From assembly GCA_019118245.1 (NCBI GenBank), contig DWZJ01000022.1, positions 1-64,000 of the forward strand: 64,000 bases of DNA, written 5' to 3'. The stretch comes from Candidatus Oscillibacter excrementigallinarum (lineage in GTDB: Bacteria > Bacillota > Clostridia > Oscillospirales > Oscillospiraceae). Shown in pieces: positions 1 through 9,495 of the stretch; the stretch's first letter is position 1, and every line of letters starts with the position of its first letter. The notes under the pieces were generated by a model. It saw nothing but the letters and a program-made list of their open reading frames with translations. It was not told the DNA's origin and did not search any database. Made by a program: the position numbers and the translations under genes.

Positions 1-68
1 TAGTACGGACAGTACAGTTTAAGAAAATTTTAAGGATTTATCCATTGACAAACCACAAAATTGTGTTA

Positions 69-90
69 TTGTATTATTTGAATAATACAA
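69..90. promoter_or_regulatory. perfect inverted repeat, putative operator upstream of glycosyltransferase operon
   Basis: TTGTATTATT-TG-AATAATACAA (10-bp arms) about 190 bp before the CDS, downstream of a TTGACA at 45-50. Confidence 0.4.
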
Positions 91-277
91 ACAACAAGCT
101 GCAACAAGCACATCACCACCGCGTCTTGTGAATGGGCGTTTTACAGAGATTTGACCAAGACGCCACAAAGTACTCATGTAGACGTGCTATCCTGGGATCG
201 CAAAAAATATTCCGGGAGTTGAAGCAATTGGTGAGGCTGTGTCGTATCAAAGGCAGACGGAAAGAAGGGAGCCTGTT

Positions 278-1459
278 ATGAAGATCCTGATCACCACAGA
301 TTGGTACACGCCGGCCATCAACGGCGTGGTCACCTCTGTGAAAAACCTGCAGCGGGAGCTGGAGCGCAGAGGGCATGAAGTCCGCATCCTGACGCTGTCC
401 CAGAACCTCCGGTCCTGGTCTCGGGACGGCGTCACGGCCGTGGGCTCCATCGATGCGGGGCGGATCTATCCCGGCGCCCGGCTTCGGACCGCCATGGCGG
501 GCCGCTGGGTGCGGGAGCTGCTGGACTGGCATCCGGATGTGATCCACTCTCAGTGCGAGTTCAGCACCTTTTTCTTGGCCCGCCGCATCGCGGAGGAGCT
601 GGACATCCCCCTGATCCACACCTATCACACGGTGTATGAGGACTACACCCACTATTTCTCTCCCAGTATCCGGATGGGCCGGTGCGCGGTGGCGGCCTTC
701 TCCCGGTGGGTGGGCGGCCAGACGGACTGCATGATCGCCCCCACCGGCAAGGTGCGGGGGCTGCTGCAGGGCTACGGTGTCCGGTGCCCGGTATTCGTGG
801 CGCCCACGGGCATTGACCTGCGGCGCTTCCAGCAGGCGGCGGATCCCATGCGCCGGGCCGTGCTCCGGGCCAGCCTGGGCATCCCCGCCGAAAACACCGT
901 GCTGGTGTGCGTGGGACGTCTGGCGGAGGAGAAGAACATCCAGGAGCTGCTGCGCCTCCGGGCCGCTCTGGGCAGCCGCCCCGTGACGCTGCTGCTGGTG
1001 GGGGACGGGCCCGACCGGCCCCGGCTGGAGCAGGTGGCCCGCGATTTGAAATTGGGGGCCCCGGCGGTGATTTTCGCCGGCATGGTGGCGCCGGAGGAGG
1101 TGCCGGACTGGTACCGGCTGGGGGACCTGTTCGTCAGTGCCTCTTCCAGCGAGACCCAGGGCCTGACCTACATCGAGGCCTTGGCCGCCGGCGTACCGGC
1201 CCTGTGCCGGGCGGACCCCTGCCTGGAGGGCGTTATCCAGGACGGCGAGAACGGCTGGCAGTACCGCAGCACCGAGGAGTTCCGGCAGCGGCTGGAGGCG
1301 TTCCTGGCCCATCCGGAGACCCATGAGACCCTTCGCCGCCAGGCGGCGGAGAGCGCGGAGCAGTTCTCCGCCCAGCGGTTCGCCCAACGGGTGGAAAAGA
1401 TCTATCAGATGCAGCTGGCCCGGCGGCCCGCCTGCCAGATCCAGGGGGTGATCGCATGA
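278..1459 (+). CDS. glycosyltransferase family 4, 1,2-diacylglycerol 3-alpha-glucosyltransferase-like
   Basis: N-terminus MKILITTDWYTPAINGVVTSVKNLQ and GT4 C-terminal motif ASSSETQGLTYIEALAAGVP; ATG at 278 preferred over 239. Confidence 0.85.
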   Translation: MKILITTDWYTPAINGVVTSVKNLQRELERRGHEVRILTLSQNLRSWSRDGVTAVGSIDAGRIYPGARLRTAMAGRWVRELLDWHPDVIHSQCEFSTFFLARRIAEELDIPLIHTYHTVYEDYTHYFSPSIRMGRCAVAAFSRWVGGQTDCMIAPTGKVRGLLQGYGVRCPVFVAPTGIDLRRFQQAADPMRRAVLRASLGIPAENTVLVCVGRLAEEKNIQELLRLRAALGSRPVTLLLVGDGPDRPRLEQVARDLKLGAPAVIFAGMVAPEEVPDWYRLGDLFVSASSSETQGLTYIEALAAGVPALCRADPCLEGVIQDGENGWQYRSTEEFRQRLEAFLAHPETHETLRRQAAESAEQFSAQRFAQRVEKIYQMQLARRPACQIQGVIA

Positions 1460-2052
1460 CCAGAAGTGTAAATCGGACGGTTTTCCAGGCGGTGTCCCTG
1501 TTCGGCCTGCTGCTGTGTGTCGCGGCTGGCATCTGGGCCTGGAGGGCGGGGCTGCTGACCTCCCAGGAACGGATGCAGGCTTTTGTGACCAGCTGCGGCG
1601 CCGCGGGCGGGCTGCTGTTCGTGGCCTTCCAGGCGGTGCAGGTGGTGGTGCCGGTGCTGCCGGGAGGACTGGGATGCCTTGTGGGCGTGGTGCTGTTCGG
1701 CCCGGTGGTGGGCTTTGTCTACAACTATGTGGGCATCTGCATCGGGTCTCTGATGGCCTTCGCGGTGGCCCGCAACTGCGGGCGGCCCCTGCTGAATCTC
1801 CTGTTTTCTGAAAAGCTCCTGACCAAGTACAGCAGCTGGACGGAGCAGAACAACCGGTTCGCCCGGCTCTTTGCCCTGGCCATCTTTTTCCCGGTGGCGC
1901 CGGATGACTTCCTGTGCTATCTGGCGGGCACCACCTCCATGACGTGGCGGCGGTTCACCGCCATCATCCTGCTGGGCAAGCCCTTTTCCATCGCCCTGTA
2001 CAGCCTGGGGCTGACGGTGCTGTTTCAGCAGATCACGGGGTGGCTGGCATAA
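1456..2052 (+). CDS. TVP38/TMEM64 (VTT domain) family membrane protein
   Basis: multi-TM protein with VTT-like GGLGCLVGVVLFGPVVGFVYNYVG and FPVAPDDFLCYLAGTTSMTWRRF; start overlaps upstream stop (ATGA). Confidence 0.8.
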   Translation: MTRSVNRTVFQAVSLFGLLLCVAAGIWAWRAGLLTSQERMQAFVTSCGAAGGLLFVAFQAVQVVVPVLPGGLGCLVGVVLFGPVVGFVYNYVGICIGSLMAFAVARNCGRPLLNLLFSEKLLTKYSSWTEQNNRFARLFALAIFFPVAPDDFLCYLAGTTSMTWRRFTAIILLGKPFSIALYSLGLTVLFQQITGWLA

Positions 2053-2091
2053 AAACCTCCGCCGGCAGACGGAGAGACAGAGGAGACACTT

Positions 2092-3138
2092 ATGCGCGTT
2101 TTCATTTATAACGGCGGCCTGCGCCTGGTGGGCAAAAGCGGTGTGGGACAGGCCATCTTCCACCAGCGGGAGATGCTGCGCCGGGCCCGCATCGAGACCA
2201 CCCACCACTGGCTCCAGAAGGCGGGAGCCGTCCATATCAATACCGTGCTGCCGGACTCGGTGCTGGCGGCCCTGGCCGCCAGGCTCATGGGACGGAAGGT
2301 CATCTACTACGGCCACTCCACCATGGAGGATTTCCGGAGTTCCTTCCGGGGATCGGATAAGCTGGCCCCTCTCTTCCGGCGGTGGATCACCTTTTGCTAC
2401 GGACTGGGAGATGTGGTGCTGACGCCCACGGAATACTCCCGCCGCCTGCTGGAGAGCTACGGCTTAAAGCCCCCGGTGTACAGCATCTCCAACGGCGTGG
2501 ACACGGACTTCTTTGCCCCGGACCCGGCCCGGCGGGAGGACTTCCGCCGCCGGTGGAACATCCCGGAGGGACAGCGGACCGTCATCTCTGTGGGCCACAC
2601 CATCGCCCGGAAGGGCCTGCCGGAATTCCTGGAGCTGGCCGCCAGGATGCCGGACGTCCGCTTCCTCTGGTTCGGCTGGACGGACCCCTGCCTCATCCCC
2701 CAGGAGGTGCGGCAGGCCATGGAGCAGGCACCGGAGAACGTGACCTTCGCCGGCTTCGTGGACCGGGAGACCCTGCGGGAGGCCTACTGCGGCGCGGACG
2801 TCTTTGCCTTCATGAGCCATGAGGAGACCGAGGGCATCGTGGTGCTGGAGGCCCTGGCCTGCGGCATCCCCACGGTGGTGCGGGACATCCCGGTGTATGC
2901 CGGGTGGCTGCGAGACAGCAAAAACGTCTACAAGGCGGACAGTACGGAGGCGTTCCGGCAGCGGGTCACGGGCCTGCTGGACGGGGCCCTGCCGGATCTG
3001 ACGGAGGCAGGCCGCCGGGTGGCGGAGGAGCGGAGCATGGCGGCCATGGGCGAGCAGCTCCGGGAGATCTACCGGCGCATGGACATCCTGCCGGCGGCAC
3101 GGCCGGCGCATCCGCAGCGGAATCAGGCCCGGGCCTGA
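2092..3138 (+). CDS. glycosyltransferase family 4, second-sugar glycolipid glycosyltransferase-like
   Basis: KSGVGQAIFHQREMLRR N-terminus and GT4 motif SHEETEGIVVLEALACGIPTVVRDI. Confidence 0.8.
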   Translation: MRVFIYNGGLRLVGKSGVGQAIFHQREMLRRARIETTHHWLQKAGAVHINTVLPDSVLAALAARLMGRKVIYYGHSTMEDFRSSFRGSDKLAPLFRRWITFCYGLGDVVLTPTEYSRRLLESYGLKPPVYSISNGVDTDFFAPDPARREDFRRRWNIPEGQRTVISVGHTIARKGLPEFLELAARMPDVRFLWFGWTDPCLIPQEVRQAMEQAPENVTFAGFVDRETLREAYCGADVFAFMSHEETEGIVVLEALACGIPTVVRDIPVYAGWLRDSKNVYKADSTEAFRQRVTGLLDGALPDLTEAGRRVAEERSMAAMGEQLREIYRRMDILPAARPAHPQRNQARA

Positions 3139-3231
3139 GACGGCTGAACGGGGGGTCACGGACGGCAAAATCCTGGTATTCCCACCGGAAAATATAATCA
3201 TACAAGATCCATGTTCAAAGAAACCGAAGGA

Positions 3232-3271
3232 AAAGACCGGCTCCGGCGCTTATGCGCCGGAGCCGGTCTTT
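3232..3271. terminator. bidirectional intrinsic terminator
   Basis: 18-bp perfect stem AAAGACCGGCTCCGGCGC-TTAT-GCGCCGGAGCCGGTCTTT between convergent genes. Confidence 0.85.
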
Positions 3272-3290
3272 CATTTGCCGGGGGGATCGA

Positions 3291-5033
3291 TCACTGGGGC
3301 AGCGTCTGGACCACGCCCCGGGCGCAGTCCACGGAAACCATGGTGCCGTCCTTCAGCCGCTGCACCGCGCCGGAGGCTCCCACGATCACCGCCTTGCCCA
3401 GGGTCAGGCCCACGGTGGCGGCGTGGCCGTTGACGCCGCTCTCCTCGCTGATGATGGCGGCGGCCTGCCGGATATAGGGCAGCAGGTCATTGGTGGTGTA
3501 GGGCACCACCAGCACGTCGCCGGGCCGGAACTTGGCGGCCACCTCCTCCGGGGACCGGCAGACGCACAGGGGGCCCGAGGCGTTACTGGTCCCCACGCCA
3601 ACGGCATTGAGCAGAGCCCCGCCCACCAGGTGGACCTTGATCATGTTGGTGGTGCCGGACACACCCACCGGCACGCCGGCGGTGATGACCACCAGGTCGC
3701 CCTGCTTCACCAGCTCCGCCTTCTCCGCCGCCTCGATGGCGAAGTCGATGAGCTGGTCGGTGTTTTGCGCGTAGGGCATCAGCAGGGGCACCACGCCCCA
3801 GTACAGGGCCATCTGCCGCTGGACCCGCTCGCTGAGCAGGCAGGCCACCACCATGGTGCCGGGGCGGAAGCGGCTCACCAGCCGGGCGGTGGCGCCGCTC
3901 TGGCTGACGGTGAGGATGGCGTCGGCGCCGATGTCCATGGCGGTGGTGCAGGCGGCGTGGGCCGTGGCGGCGGCGATGGACAGGCGGCTGGAGCCCAGCA
4001 GGTTGTGCATCCGCTTGGCGTAGTTGATGTCCGCCTCGGTCCGCAGGGCGATGGCGTCCATGGTCCGCACCGCCTCCACCGGGTACTTGCCCGCCGCTGT
4101 CTCGCCGGAGAGCATGATGGCGGAGGTGCCGTCGTAGATGGCGTTGGCCACGTCGGTGATCTCCGCCCGGGTGGGACGGGGGTTTTCCACCATGGAGTCC
4201 AGCATCTGGGTGGCGGTGATCACCGGCTTGCCGACGGCCACGCACTGGGCGATGATGTCCTTCTGGATGATGGGGATCTCCGTAAAGTCGATCTCCACCC
4301 CCATGTCGCCCCGGGCCACCATGATGCCGTCCGCCACCGACAGGATCTCCGCCAGGTTGCTGACACCCTCCTGGTTCTCAATCTTGGCGATGATCTGGAT
4401 GGAGGAGTCCGCCTCATCCAGCAGACGGCGGATCTCCCGCACGTCGTCCGCCGTGCGGACGAAGCTGGCGGCGATGAAGTCAAAGCCCTGCTCCACACCG
4501 AAGAGGATGTCCTCCCGGTCCCGCTGGCTCATATAGGGCATGGACAGGCGGACGCCGGGCACGTTGACGCCCTTGTTGTTCTTCATGACGCCGTCGTTCT
4601 CCACCCGGCAGCGGATGTCGGTGGCGGTGGTCTCCAGCACGGTCAGGCGCACCAGACCGTCGTCCAGCAGGATGGTGCCGCCGGCCTTCACGTCCCCCGG
4701 CAGATCGGCGTAGGTGACGGAGCAAATGCTCTGGTCCCCCACCACATCCCGGGTGGTCAGGGTGAACTCCTGACCGGTCCGCAGGGTGACGCAGCCGCCG
4801 TCAAAGGATCTGAGGCGCACCTCCGGCCCCTTGGTGTCCAGCATGGCGGCCACGGGCAGATCCAGCTCCGCCCGCAGGGACTTCAAAGCGTCCAGCCGCT
4901 GCTTGTGCTCCGGATGGCTGCCGTGGGAGAAGTTGAAGCGGGCCACATTCATCCCGGCTTCCAGCATATCCCGCAGGACGCCCTCCCGGTCCGTGGCGGG
5001 GCCCAGTGTGCATACGATCTTTGTCTTTCTCAT
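3291..5033 (-). CDS. pyk: pyruvate kinase with C-terminal PEP-utilizing-like domain
   Basis: MRKTKIVCTLGPATDREGVLRDMLEAGMNVARFNFSHG; ARGDMGVEI; C-terminal swivelling domain. Confidence 0.97.
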   Translation of the reverse strand: MRKTKIVCTLGPATDREGVLRDMLEAGMNVARFNFSHGSHPEHKQRLDALKSLRAELDLPVAAMLDTKGPEVRLRSFDGGCVTLRTGQEFTLTTRDVVGDQSICSVTYADLPGDVKAGGTILLDDGLVRLTVLETTATDIRCRVENDGVMKNNKGVNVPGVRLSMPYMSQRDREDILFGVEQGFDFIAASFVRTADDVREIRRLLDEADSSIQIIAKIENQEGVSNLAEILSVADGIMVARGDMGVEIDFTEIPIIQKDIIAQCVAVGKPVITATQMLDSMVENPRPTRAEITDVANAIYDGTSAIMLSGETAAGKYPVEAVRTMDAIALRTEADINYAKRMHNLLGSSRLSIAAATAHAACTTAMDIGADAILTVSQSGATARLVSRFRPGTMVVACLLSERVQRQMALYWGVVPLLMPYAQNTDQLIDFAIEAAEKAELVKQGDLVVITAGVPVGVSGTTNMIKVHLVGGALLNAVGVGTSNASGPLCVCRSPEEVAAKFRPGDVLVVPYTTNDLLPYIRQAAAIISEESGVNGHAATVGLTLGKAVIVGASGAVQRLKDGTMVSVDCARGVVQTLPQ

Positions 5034-5152
5034 GCTATCACATCCACCTTTCGGTCAGAAGAAATCTGCTTCGCCTTTCAGTCTACCACAAACAGCTTCC
5101 GCAAAAAAGCGGAAAGATGTTAAAAAATCGCGAGATTCCCTCGGACAGACCT

Positions 5153-5188
5153 CCGCCGGAGCGGGCACTGTGCTGCCCGCTCCGGCGG
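5153..5188 (-). terminator. hairpin downstream of HIT gene
   Basis: 15-bp stem CCGCCGGAGCGGGCA/TGCCCGCTCCGGCGG directly after the HIT stop codon; no immediate T-run. Confidence 0.5.
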
Positions 5189-5192
5189 CACA

Positions 5193-5621
5193 TTACAGCC
5201 CCAGCTTCTCCCGCAGAGCGGCGATCATCTCCTGATATTCTCCATCGGAGAGCAGCACCGGCTCCGGGTTGGTGATGGCGAAGGACCCGCCGAACTCAAA
5301 GCCGCCCTCGTACTTGGGCACGATGTGGAAGTGCAGGTGGGGATTGGTGTCCCCGAAGGAGCCCAGGTTGATCTTGTCACAGCCCCACAGCTCCTTCACC
5401 GCGCCGGAGGCCCGGGCCAGGTCCCGGGCGAAGGCCGCCAGCTCGTCGGGCGGGCACTCGCACAGCTCCTTCCGGTGGTTTTTCAGCGCCAGGGCGCAGC
5501 GGCCCTTGTGGGCCTGGTCCTTGAAGAGGTAGAGCACGCCGGCCTCCAGCTCCCCCACCTTGTACATGATGGCCTCCCGGCCCTCGTGGTGTTCGTCACA
5601 GTAAAAGCAGCCCATGAACAT
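5193..5621 (-). CDS. HIT family protein
   Basis: HLHFHIVPKY histidine-triad motif. Confidence 0.9.
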   Translation of the reverse strand: MFMGCFYCDEHHEGREAIMYKVGELEAGVLYLFKDQAHKGRCALALKNHRKELCECPPDELAAFARDLARASGAVKELWGCDKINLGSFGDTNPHLHFHIVPKYEGGFEFGGSFAITNPEPVLLSDGEYQEMIAALREKLGL

Positions 5622-5763
5622 CTCTCCTTTTGTCAGAATATGGAGTCTCCTCCTCTACCATACAACCCCCGGCCGCCGCCGTCAAGCGGCAGTTTGGGAT
5701 TGCACGGGGATGGGAAATTTGGTATCATCTGGCTGTGAAGATTTTCCGTGAGGAGGAGCGTGT

Positions 5764-6696
5764 ATGAAACTCGGTTTGGTGACGGACAGCCTGGCGGCTT
5801 ATCCGCTGGAGCAGGCGGCGGCCATCTGCCGCGAGCTGGGGCTGGAGCAGGTGGAGCTGGGCTGTGGAAACTGGTCCCCGGCGCCTCATGTGGATTTGAA
5901 ACAGCTGACGGCGGACAGCGGCGCCCGGCGCCGCCTGCTGGACACCCTGGTGGAAAACGGCCTGACCATCTCCGCCCTGAACTGCTCCGGCAATCCCCTG
6001 TTCCCCGGGGAGAAGGGAGCGCGGGACCGGGCGGTGGCGGCGGACACCTTCCTCCTGGCGGAGCAGCTGGGCCTGGACATCGTGGTGATGATGAGCGGCC
6101 TGCCCGGCGGCTGTCCGGAGGACCGCACCCCCACCTGGATCGTTACCTCCTGGCCGCCGGAGACGGAGGAGATTCTCCGCTACCAGTGGCAGGCGGCCGT
6201 CCCGGTGTGGAAGGACCTGGCCGCCCGGGCCCGGGACCACGGGGTGCGGCACATCGCCCTGGAGTTCCACGGCTGGCAGCTGGTCTACAATGTGGAGACT
6301 CTTCGCCGCCTGCAGAGCGAGGTGGGCGGGGACATCCTGGGGGTGAACCTGGATCCCAGCCACCTCTTCTGGATGGGGGCGGACCCAATAGAGGTGGCGA
6401 AGGCCCTGGCGGACTGCATCTACCATGTGCACATCAAGGACGTGCGGCTGGAGAAGGCCGCCGGGCAGAACACCCTGCTGGACACCAAGGGGGTATTGGA
6501 ATTTGCGGCCCGTTCCTGGAACTTCGTCACCCCCGGCAGCGGCCATGGCGCGGACTGGTGGCGGACCTTTTTGAAGACCCTGCGGGAGAGCGGCTACGAC
6601 GGCGCCCTCAGCATCGAGCAGGAGGACTACACCATCCCCCTGGAGGAGGCCCTGGGAAAAGCCGTGTCCCTGCTGCGGCAGGTCCTGCCCGCCTGA
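5764..6696 (+). CDS. sugar phosphate isomerase/epimerase (xylose isomerase-like TIM barrel)
   Basis: MKLGLVTDSLAAYPLEQAAAICRELGLEQVELG; GVNLDPSHLFWMG; SIEQED. Confidence 0.88.
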   Translation: MKLGLVTDSLAAYPLEQAAAICRELGLEQVELGCGNWSPAPHVDLKQLTADSGARRRLLDTLVENGLTISALNCSGNPLFPGEKGARDRAVAADTFLLAEQLGLDIVVMMSGLPGGCPEDRTPTWIVTSWPPETEEILRYQWQAAVPVWKDLAARARDHGVRHIALEFHGWQLVYNVETLRRLQSEVGGDILGVNLDPSHLFWMGADPIEVAKALADCIYHVHIKDVRLEKAAGQNTLLDTKGVLEFAARSWNFVTPGSGHGADWWRTFLKTLRESGYDGALSIEQEDYTIPLEEALGKAVSLLRQVLPA

Positions 6697-6700
6697 ATGG

Positions 6701-6740
6701 AAAGCAGCGCCCGTCTCTTCAAAGAGACGGGCGCTGCTTT
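6701..6740. terminator. bidirectional intrinsic terminator
   Basis: 19-bp perfect stem AAAGCAGCGCCCGTCTCTT/AAGAGACGGGCGCTGCTTT between convergent genes. Confidence 0.85.
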
Positions 6741-6741
6741 G

Positions 6742-7098
6742 TCATCGCAGGAAATTCCAGCACAGAAGGGCGGCCAGCAGGAGCTGGACCGCCAGGATCA
6801 CGGGGATGCCGATGCGGAAAGAGCGGTGGAGCGTCTTGTGATGAAAGACCCGCATCCCCAGCAGGGCGCCCACGCTGCCGCCCAGGACCGCCAGCAGGAA
6901 CAGCGTCTTCTCCGGCACCCGGCGGACGGCCTCGTTTCGCATCTTGCGTTTTGCCTTCCACTTGTCCAGGCCGAAGATCAAAAAGGTGATCAGGTTGATG
7001 ACCGCCAGCCAGGCCCACAGCAGCCCCCAGGGGGAGCCGATGAAGGCAACAAGCTGGTCATTGTGCTCTGTGGGCAGATAGAGCGTCTTTTCTTCCAT
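6742..7098 (-). CDS. DUF1294 domain-containing membrane protein
   Basis: NLITFLIFGLDKWKAKRKMRNEAVRRVPEKTLFLLAVLGGSVGALLGMRVFHHKT. Confidence 0.85.
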   Translation of the reverse strand: MEEKTLYLPTEHNDQLVAFIGSPWGLLWAWLAVINLITFLIFGLDKWKAKRKMRNEAVRRVPEKTLFLLAVLGGSVGALLGMRVFHHKTLHRSFRIGIPVILAVQLLLAALLCWNFLR

Positions 7099-7167
7099 GG
7101 GGATCCCTCCTGAAACGGCAAAAGGACTGGCCGGGGATCTCCCGGCCAGTCCAGTGTAGCAGAACGC

Positions 7168-8097
7168 TCAGTTCTTGGCAAGCTTGCTCAGCTCACAGGC
7201 GGTGGCGGCCGCCAGCTTGGCGTTGTTGTACACCAGCTGGATGTTGGAAGCCAGGGAGTCGCCGCCGGTCAGGTCCTTGATCTTGGCCAGCAGGAAGGGG
7301 GTGGTCTCCTTGCCGTGGATGCCCTGGGCCTTGGCCTCCTCCACGGCCTCGTCGATGGCCTTGTTGATGACGTCCGCGTCCATGGAGTACGCCTCCGGGA
7401 TGGGGTTGGTCACCAGCATGCCGCCGCCCAGGCCCATGTCCTGCTTCACGTAGAAGGCCTTGGCCAGCTCCGCCGGGGTGTCGATCTCATAGTCCACGGC
7501 AAAGCCGCTCTTGCGGGTGTAGAAGGCGGGCAGCTCGCGGGTGCCGTAGCCGATGACGGGCACGCCGTGGGTCTCCAGGTACTCCAGGGTCAGCCCCAGG
7601 TCCAGGATGGACTTGGCACCGGCGCAGACCACCATGACGGGAGTGTGGGCCAGCTCCTCCAGGTCGGCGGAGATGTCGAAGGTCTGCTGGGCGCCGCGAT
7701 GCACACCGCCGATGCCGCCGGTGGCGAACACGGAGATCCCGGCCATATGGGCGATGATCATGGTGGTGGTGACGGTGGTGGCGCCGTCTTTTCCCTCGGC
7801 CACCAGCACCGGCAGATCCCGGCGGCTGGCCTTGGCCACGGCGGGGCCGGTCTTGCCCAGGTAGTCGATCTCCTCGGGAGAGAGGCCGGCCTTCAGCCGC
7901 CCGCCGATGACGGCGATGGTGGCGGGGGTGGCGCCGTTCTCCCGGATGATCTTTTCCACGTTCAGGGCCGTCTCCACGTTCTGGGGATAGGGCATGCCGT
8001 GGGAGATGATGGTGGACTCCAGGGCCACCACCGGGCGGCCCTCATTCAGGGCCTTCTGCACTTCAGGGGCGATGTCGAGATACTTGTTGAGAGACAT
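7168..8097 (-). CDS. psuG: pseudouridine-5'-phosphate glycosidase
   Basis: VVALESTIISHGMPYPQNVETA; ATGGIGGVHRGAQQTFDISADL. Confidence 0.96.
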   Translation of the reverse strand: MSLNKYLDIAPEVQKALNEGRPVVALESTIISHGMPYPQNVETALNVEKIIRENGATPATIAVIGGRLKAGLSPEEIDYLGKTGPAVAKASRRDLPVLVAEGKDGATTVTTTMIIAHMAGISVFATGGIGGVHRGAQQTFDISADLEELAHTPVMVVCAGAKSILDLGLTLEYLETHGVPVIGYGTRELPAFYTRKSGFAVDYEIDTPAELAKAFYVKQDMGLGGGMLVTNPIPEAYSMDADVINKAIDEAVEEAKAQGIHGKETTPFLLAKIKDLTGGDSLASNIQLVYNNAKLAAATACELSKLAKN

Positions 8098-8112
8098 GAT
8101 AAAACCTCCAAA

Positions 8113-8220
8113 TTTGAATTAGAAATTAGGAATGAGGAATTAGGAATTTCGGAGTCTGACGGAGCCAAATGATTTGAAATCGTTCCGCCAGAGGCGGAAC
8201 ACCTCAATTTCTAAATCCTA
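8113..8220. repeat. putative MITE-like intergenic repeat
   Basis: left arm gaattagaaattaggaatgaggaattaggaattt, right arm cctcaatttctaaatccta (partly inverted), internal ccgccagaggcgg palindrome. Confidence 0.4.
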
Positions 8221-8229
8221 GCTGTGCTC

Positions 8230-9315
8230 TTAGTTCTGCGCCATGCGCTGCCGCAGAGCGCCCTCGCTCATGGCGGGGTTGATGGTCTCCGCCCCCTCCA
8301 TGGCGATGGCGGAGGCGGCCAGGCCCGCTTTCGCGGTGCCCTCCAGGTCCGTGCCCTGGAGATAGGCCCAGGTGATGGCCGCCATGAACGCGTCTCCGCA
8401 GCCGGTGGTGTTCACCATCTCCGCCGGCAGGATGGGCAGATGGAGCCGCGCCCCGGACCGGTCGGCGGCGAACACGCCGTCGCCCCCCAGGGAGATGAAC
8501 ACCCGGTGGAGACCGGTGGCCAGCAGGGCATCGGCGGCAGCGTTCAAACTGGCCTCGTCGGTGATGGCCACGCCGGACAGCAGTTCCGCCTCGATCCGGT
8601 TGGGCTTGAGGGTGTGGAGCTTGCCCAGCACCGGCTGCAGCTTCACCGCCTTGGCGGTGGAGACCGGGTCGGCGAAGATGGGCACGTGGCAGTTCTCCGC
8701 CAGATACGCGATGCTCTCCGCCGGGATGTTGGTGTCGATCACCAGCACCTGGCTGCCGGACAACAGCTTCTGCCGCTGGGACAGCAGCTGGGGCGTCAGA
8801 TGGCGGTAGATGTCCATGTCGCTGACCGCTAGCAGCATATCGCCCTTCTCATCGTTGATGAAGAGGTAGGTGGAGGTGTGTCCCTCCGGGATGACGGGAG
8901 ACTGGGAGATGTCGATGCCCAGCTCCCCGCAGCTGGCGGCGATCTTCTGGGCGTACAGGTCGTCGCCGAAGGCGGTGACCATCCGCACGTCCAGCCCCAG
9001 CAGGCTCATGTTGTGGGCGATGTTCCGCCCCACGCCCCCCAGGCTCATCCGCACCGCGCCGGGGTTGGAGTCATGTCCCACCGGCACCTCCGACGGCCAG
9101 CCGCCGATGTCCATGTTGACGCCGCCCACCACCGTCACATAGGGTGCCGTGTGGACGATGTATCCCTTGCCGGTGATGTACCCCTTTTTCATCAGGTTGG
9201 AGATGTGCACTGCCACGGAGGACCGGGTGATGCCGGCTTTCTCCGCCAGCTCCTGCTGGGAGATCAGGGGATTTTCCTCGATCCAGTTCAGGATCTGCCG
9301 TTCCCGCTGGGTCAT
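8230..9315 (-). CDS. psuK: PfkB carbohydrate kinase with N-terminal winged HTH, probable pseudouridine kinase
   Basis: HTH MTQRERQILNWIEENPLISQQELAEKAGITRSSVAVHISNL then PfkB VTVVGGVNMDIGG and NTTGCGDAFMAA; adjacent to psuG. Confidence 0.88.
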   Translation of the reverse strand: MTQRERQILNWIEENPLISQQELAEKAGITRSSVAVHISNLMKKGYITGKGYIVHTAPYVTVVGGVNMDIGGWPSEVPVGHDSNPGAVRMSLGGVGRNIAHNMSLLGLDVRMVTAFGDDLYAQKIAASCGELGIDISQSPVIPEGHTSTYLFINDEKGDMLLAVSDMDIYRHLTPQLLSQRQKLLSGSQVLVIDTNIPAESIAYLAENCHVPIFADPVSTAKAVKLQPVLGKLHTLKPNRIEAELLSGVAITDEASLNAAADALLATGLHRVFISLGGDGVFAADRSGARLHLPILPAEMVNTTGCGDAFMAAITWAYLQGTDLEGTAKAGLAASAIAMEGAETINPAMSEGALRQRMAQN

Positions 9316-9495
9316 GGGAACACCTCCTTGTAAGCAAAAATTAAGATGACTAATCTAATGCTTAGTATACGGGCATTTTTCAAAATGTCAAGCCCCAACT
9401 TTGACCGGCCGTCCGTTCCGGACAGCCGATGGTCGGCGGTCTGTGGACAGGACGCCGGAGATCCGCTATACTAAAGGCAAAGAGGGGGGAGGGCC

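Noticed and set aside
113-1387. 424-aa minus-strand ORF antisense to the first glycosyltransferase
   Set aside because: Shadow ORF; the plus-strand GT4 protein is clearly coding.
3252-5123. 623-aa plus-strand ORF antisense to pyruvate kinase
   Set aside because: Entirely opposite pyk; composition is reverse-complement artifact (His, Gly, Val, Asp repeats).
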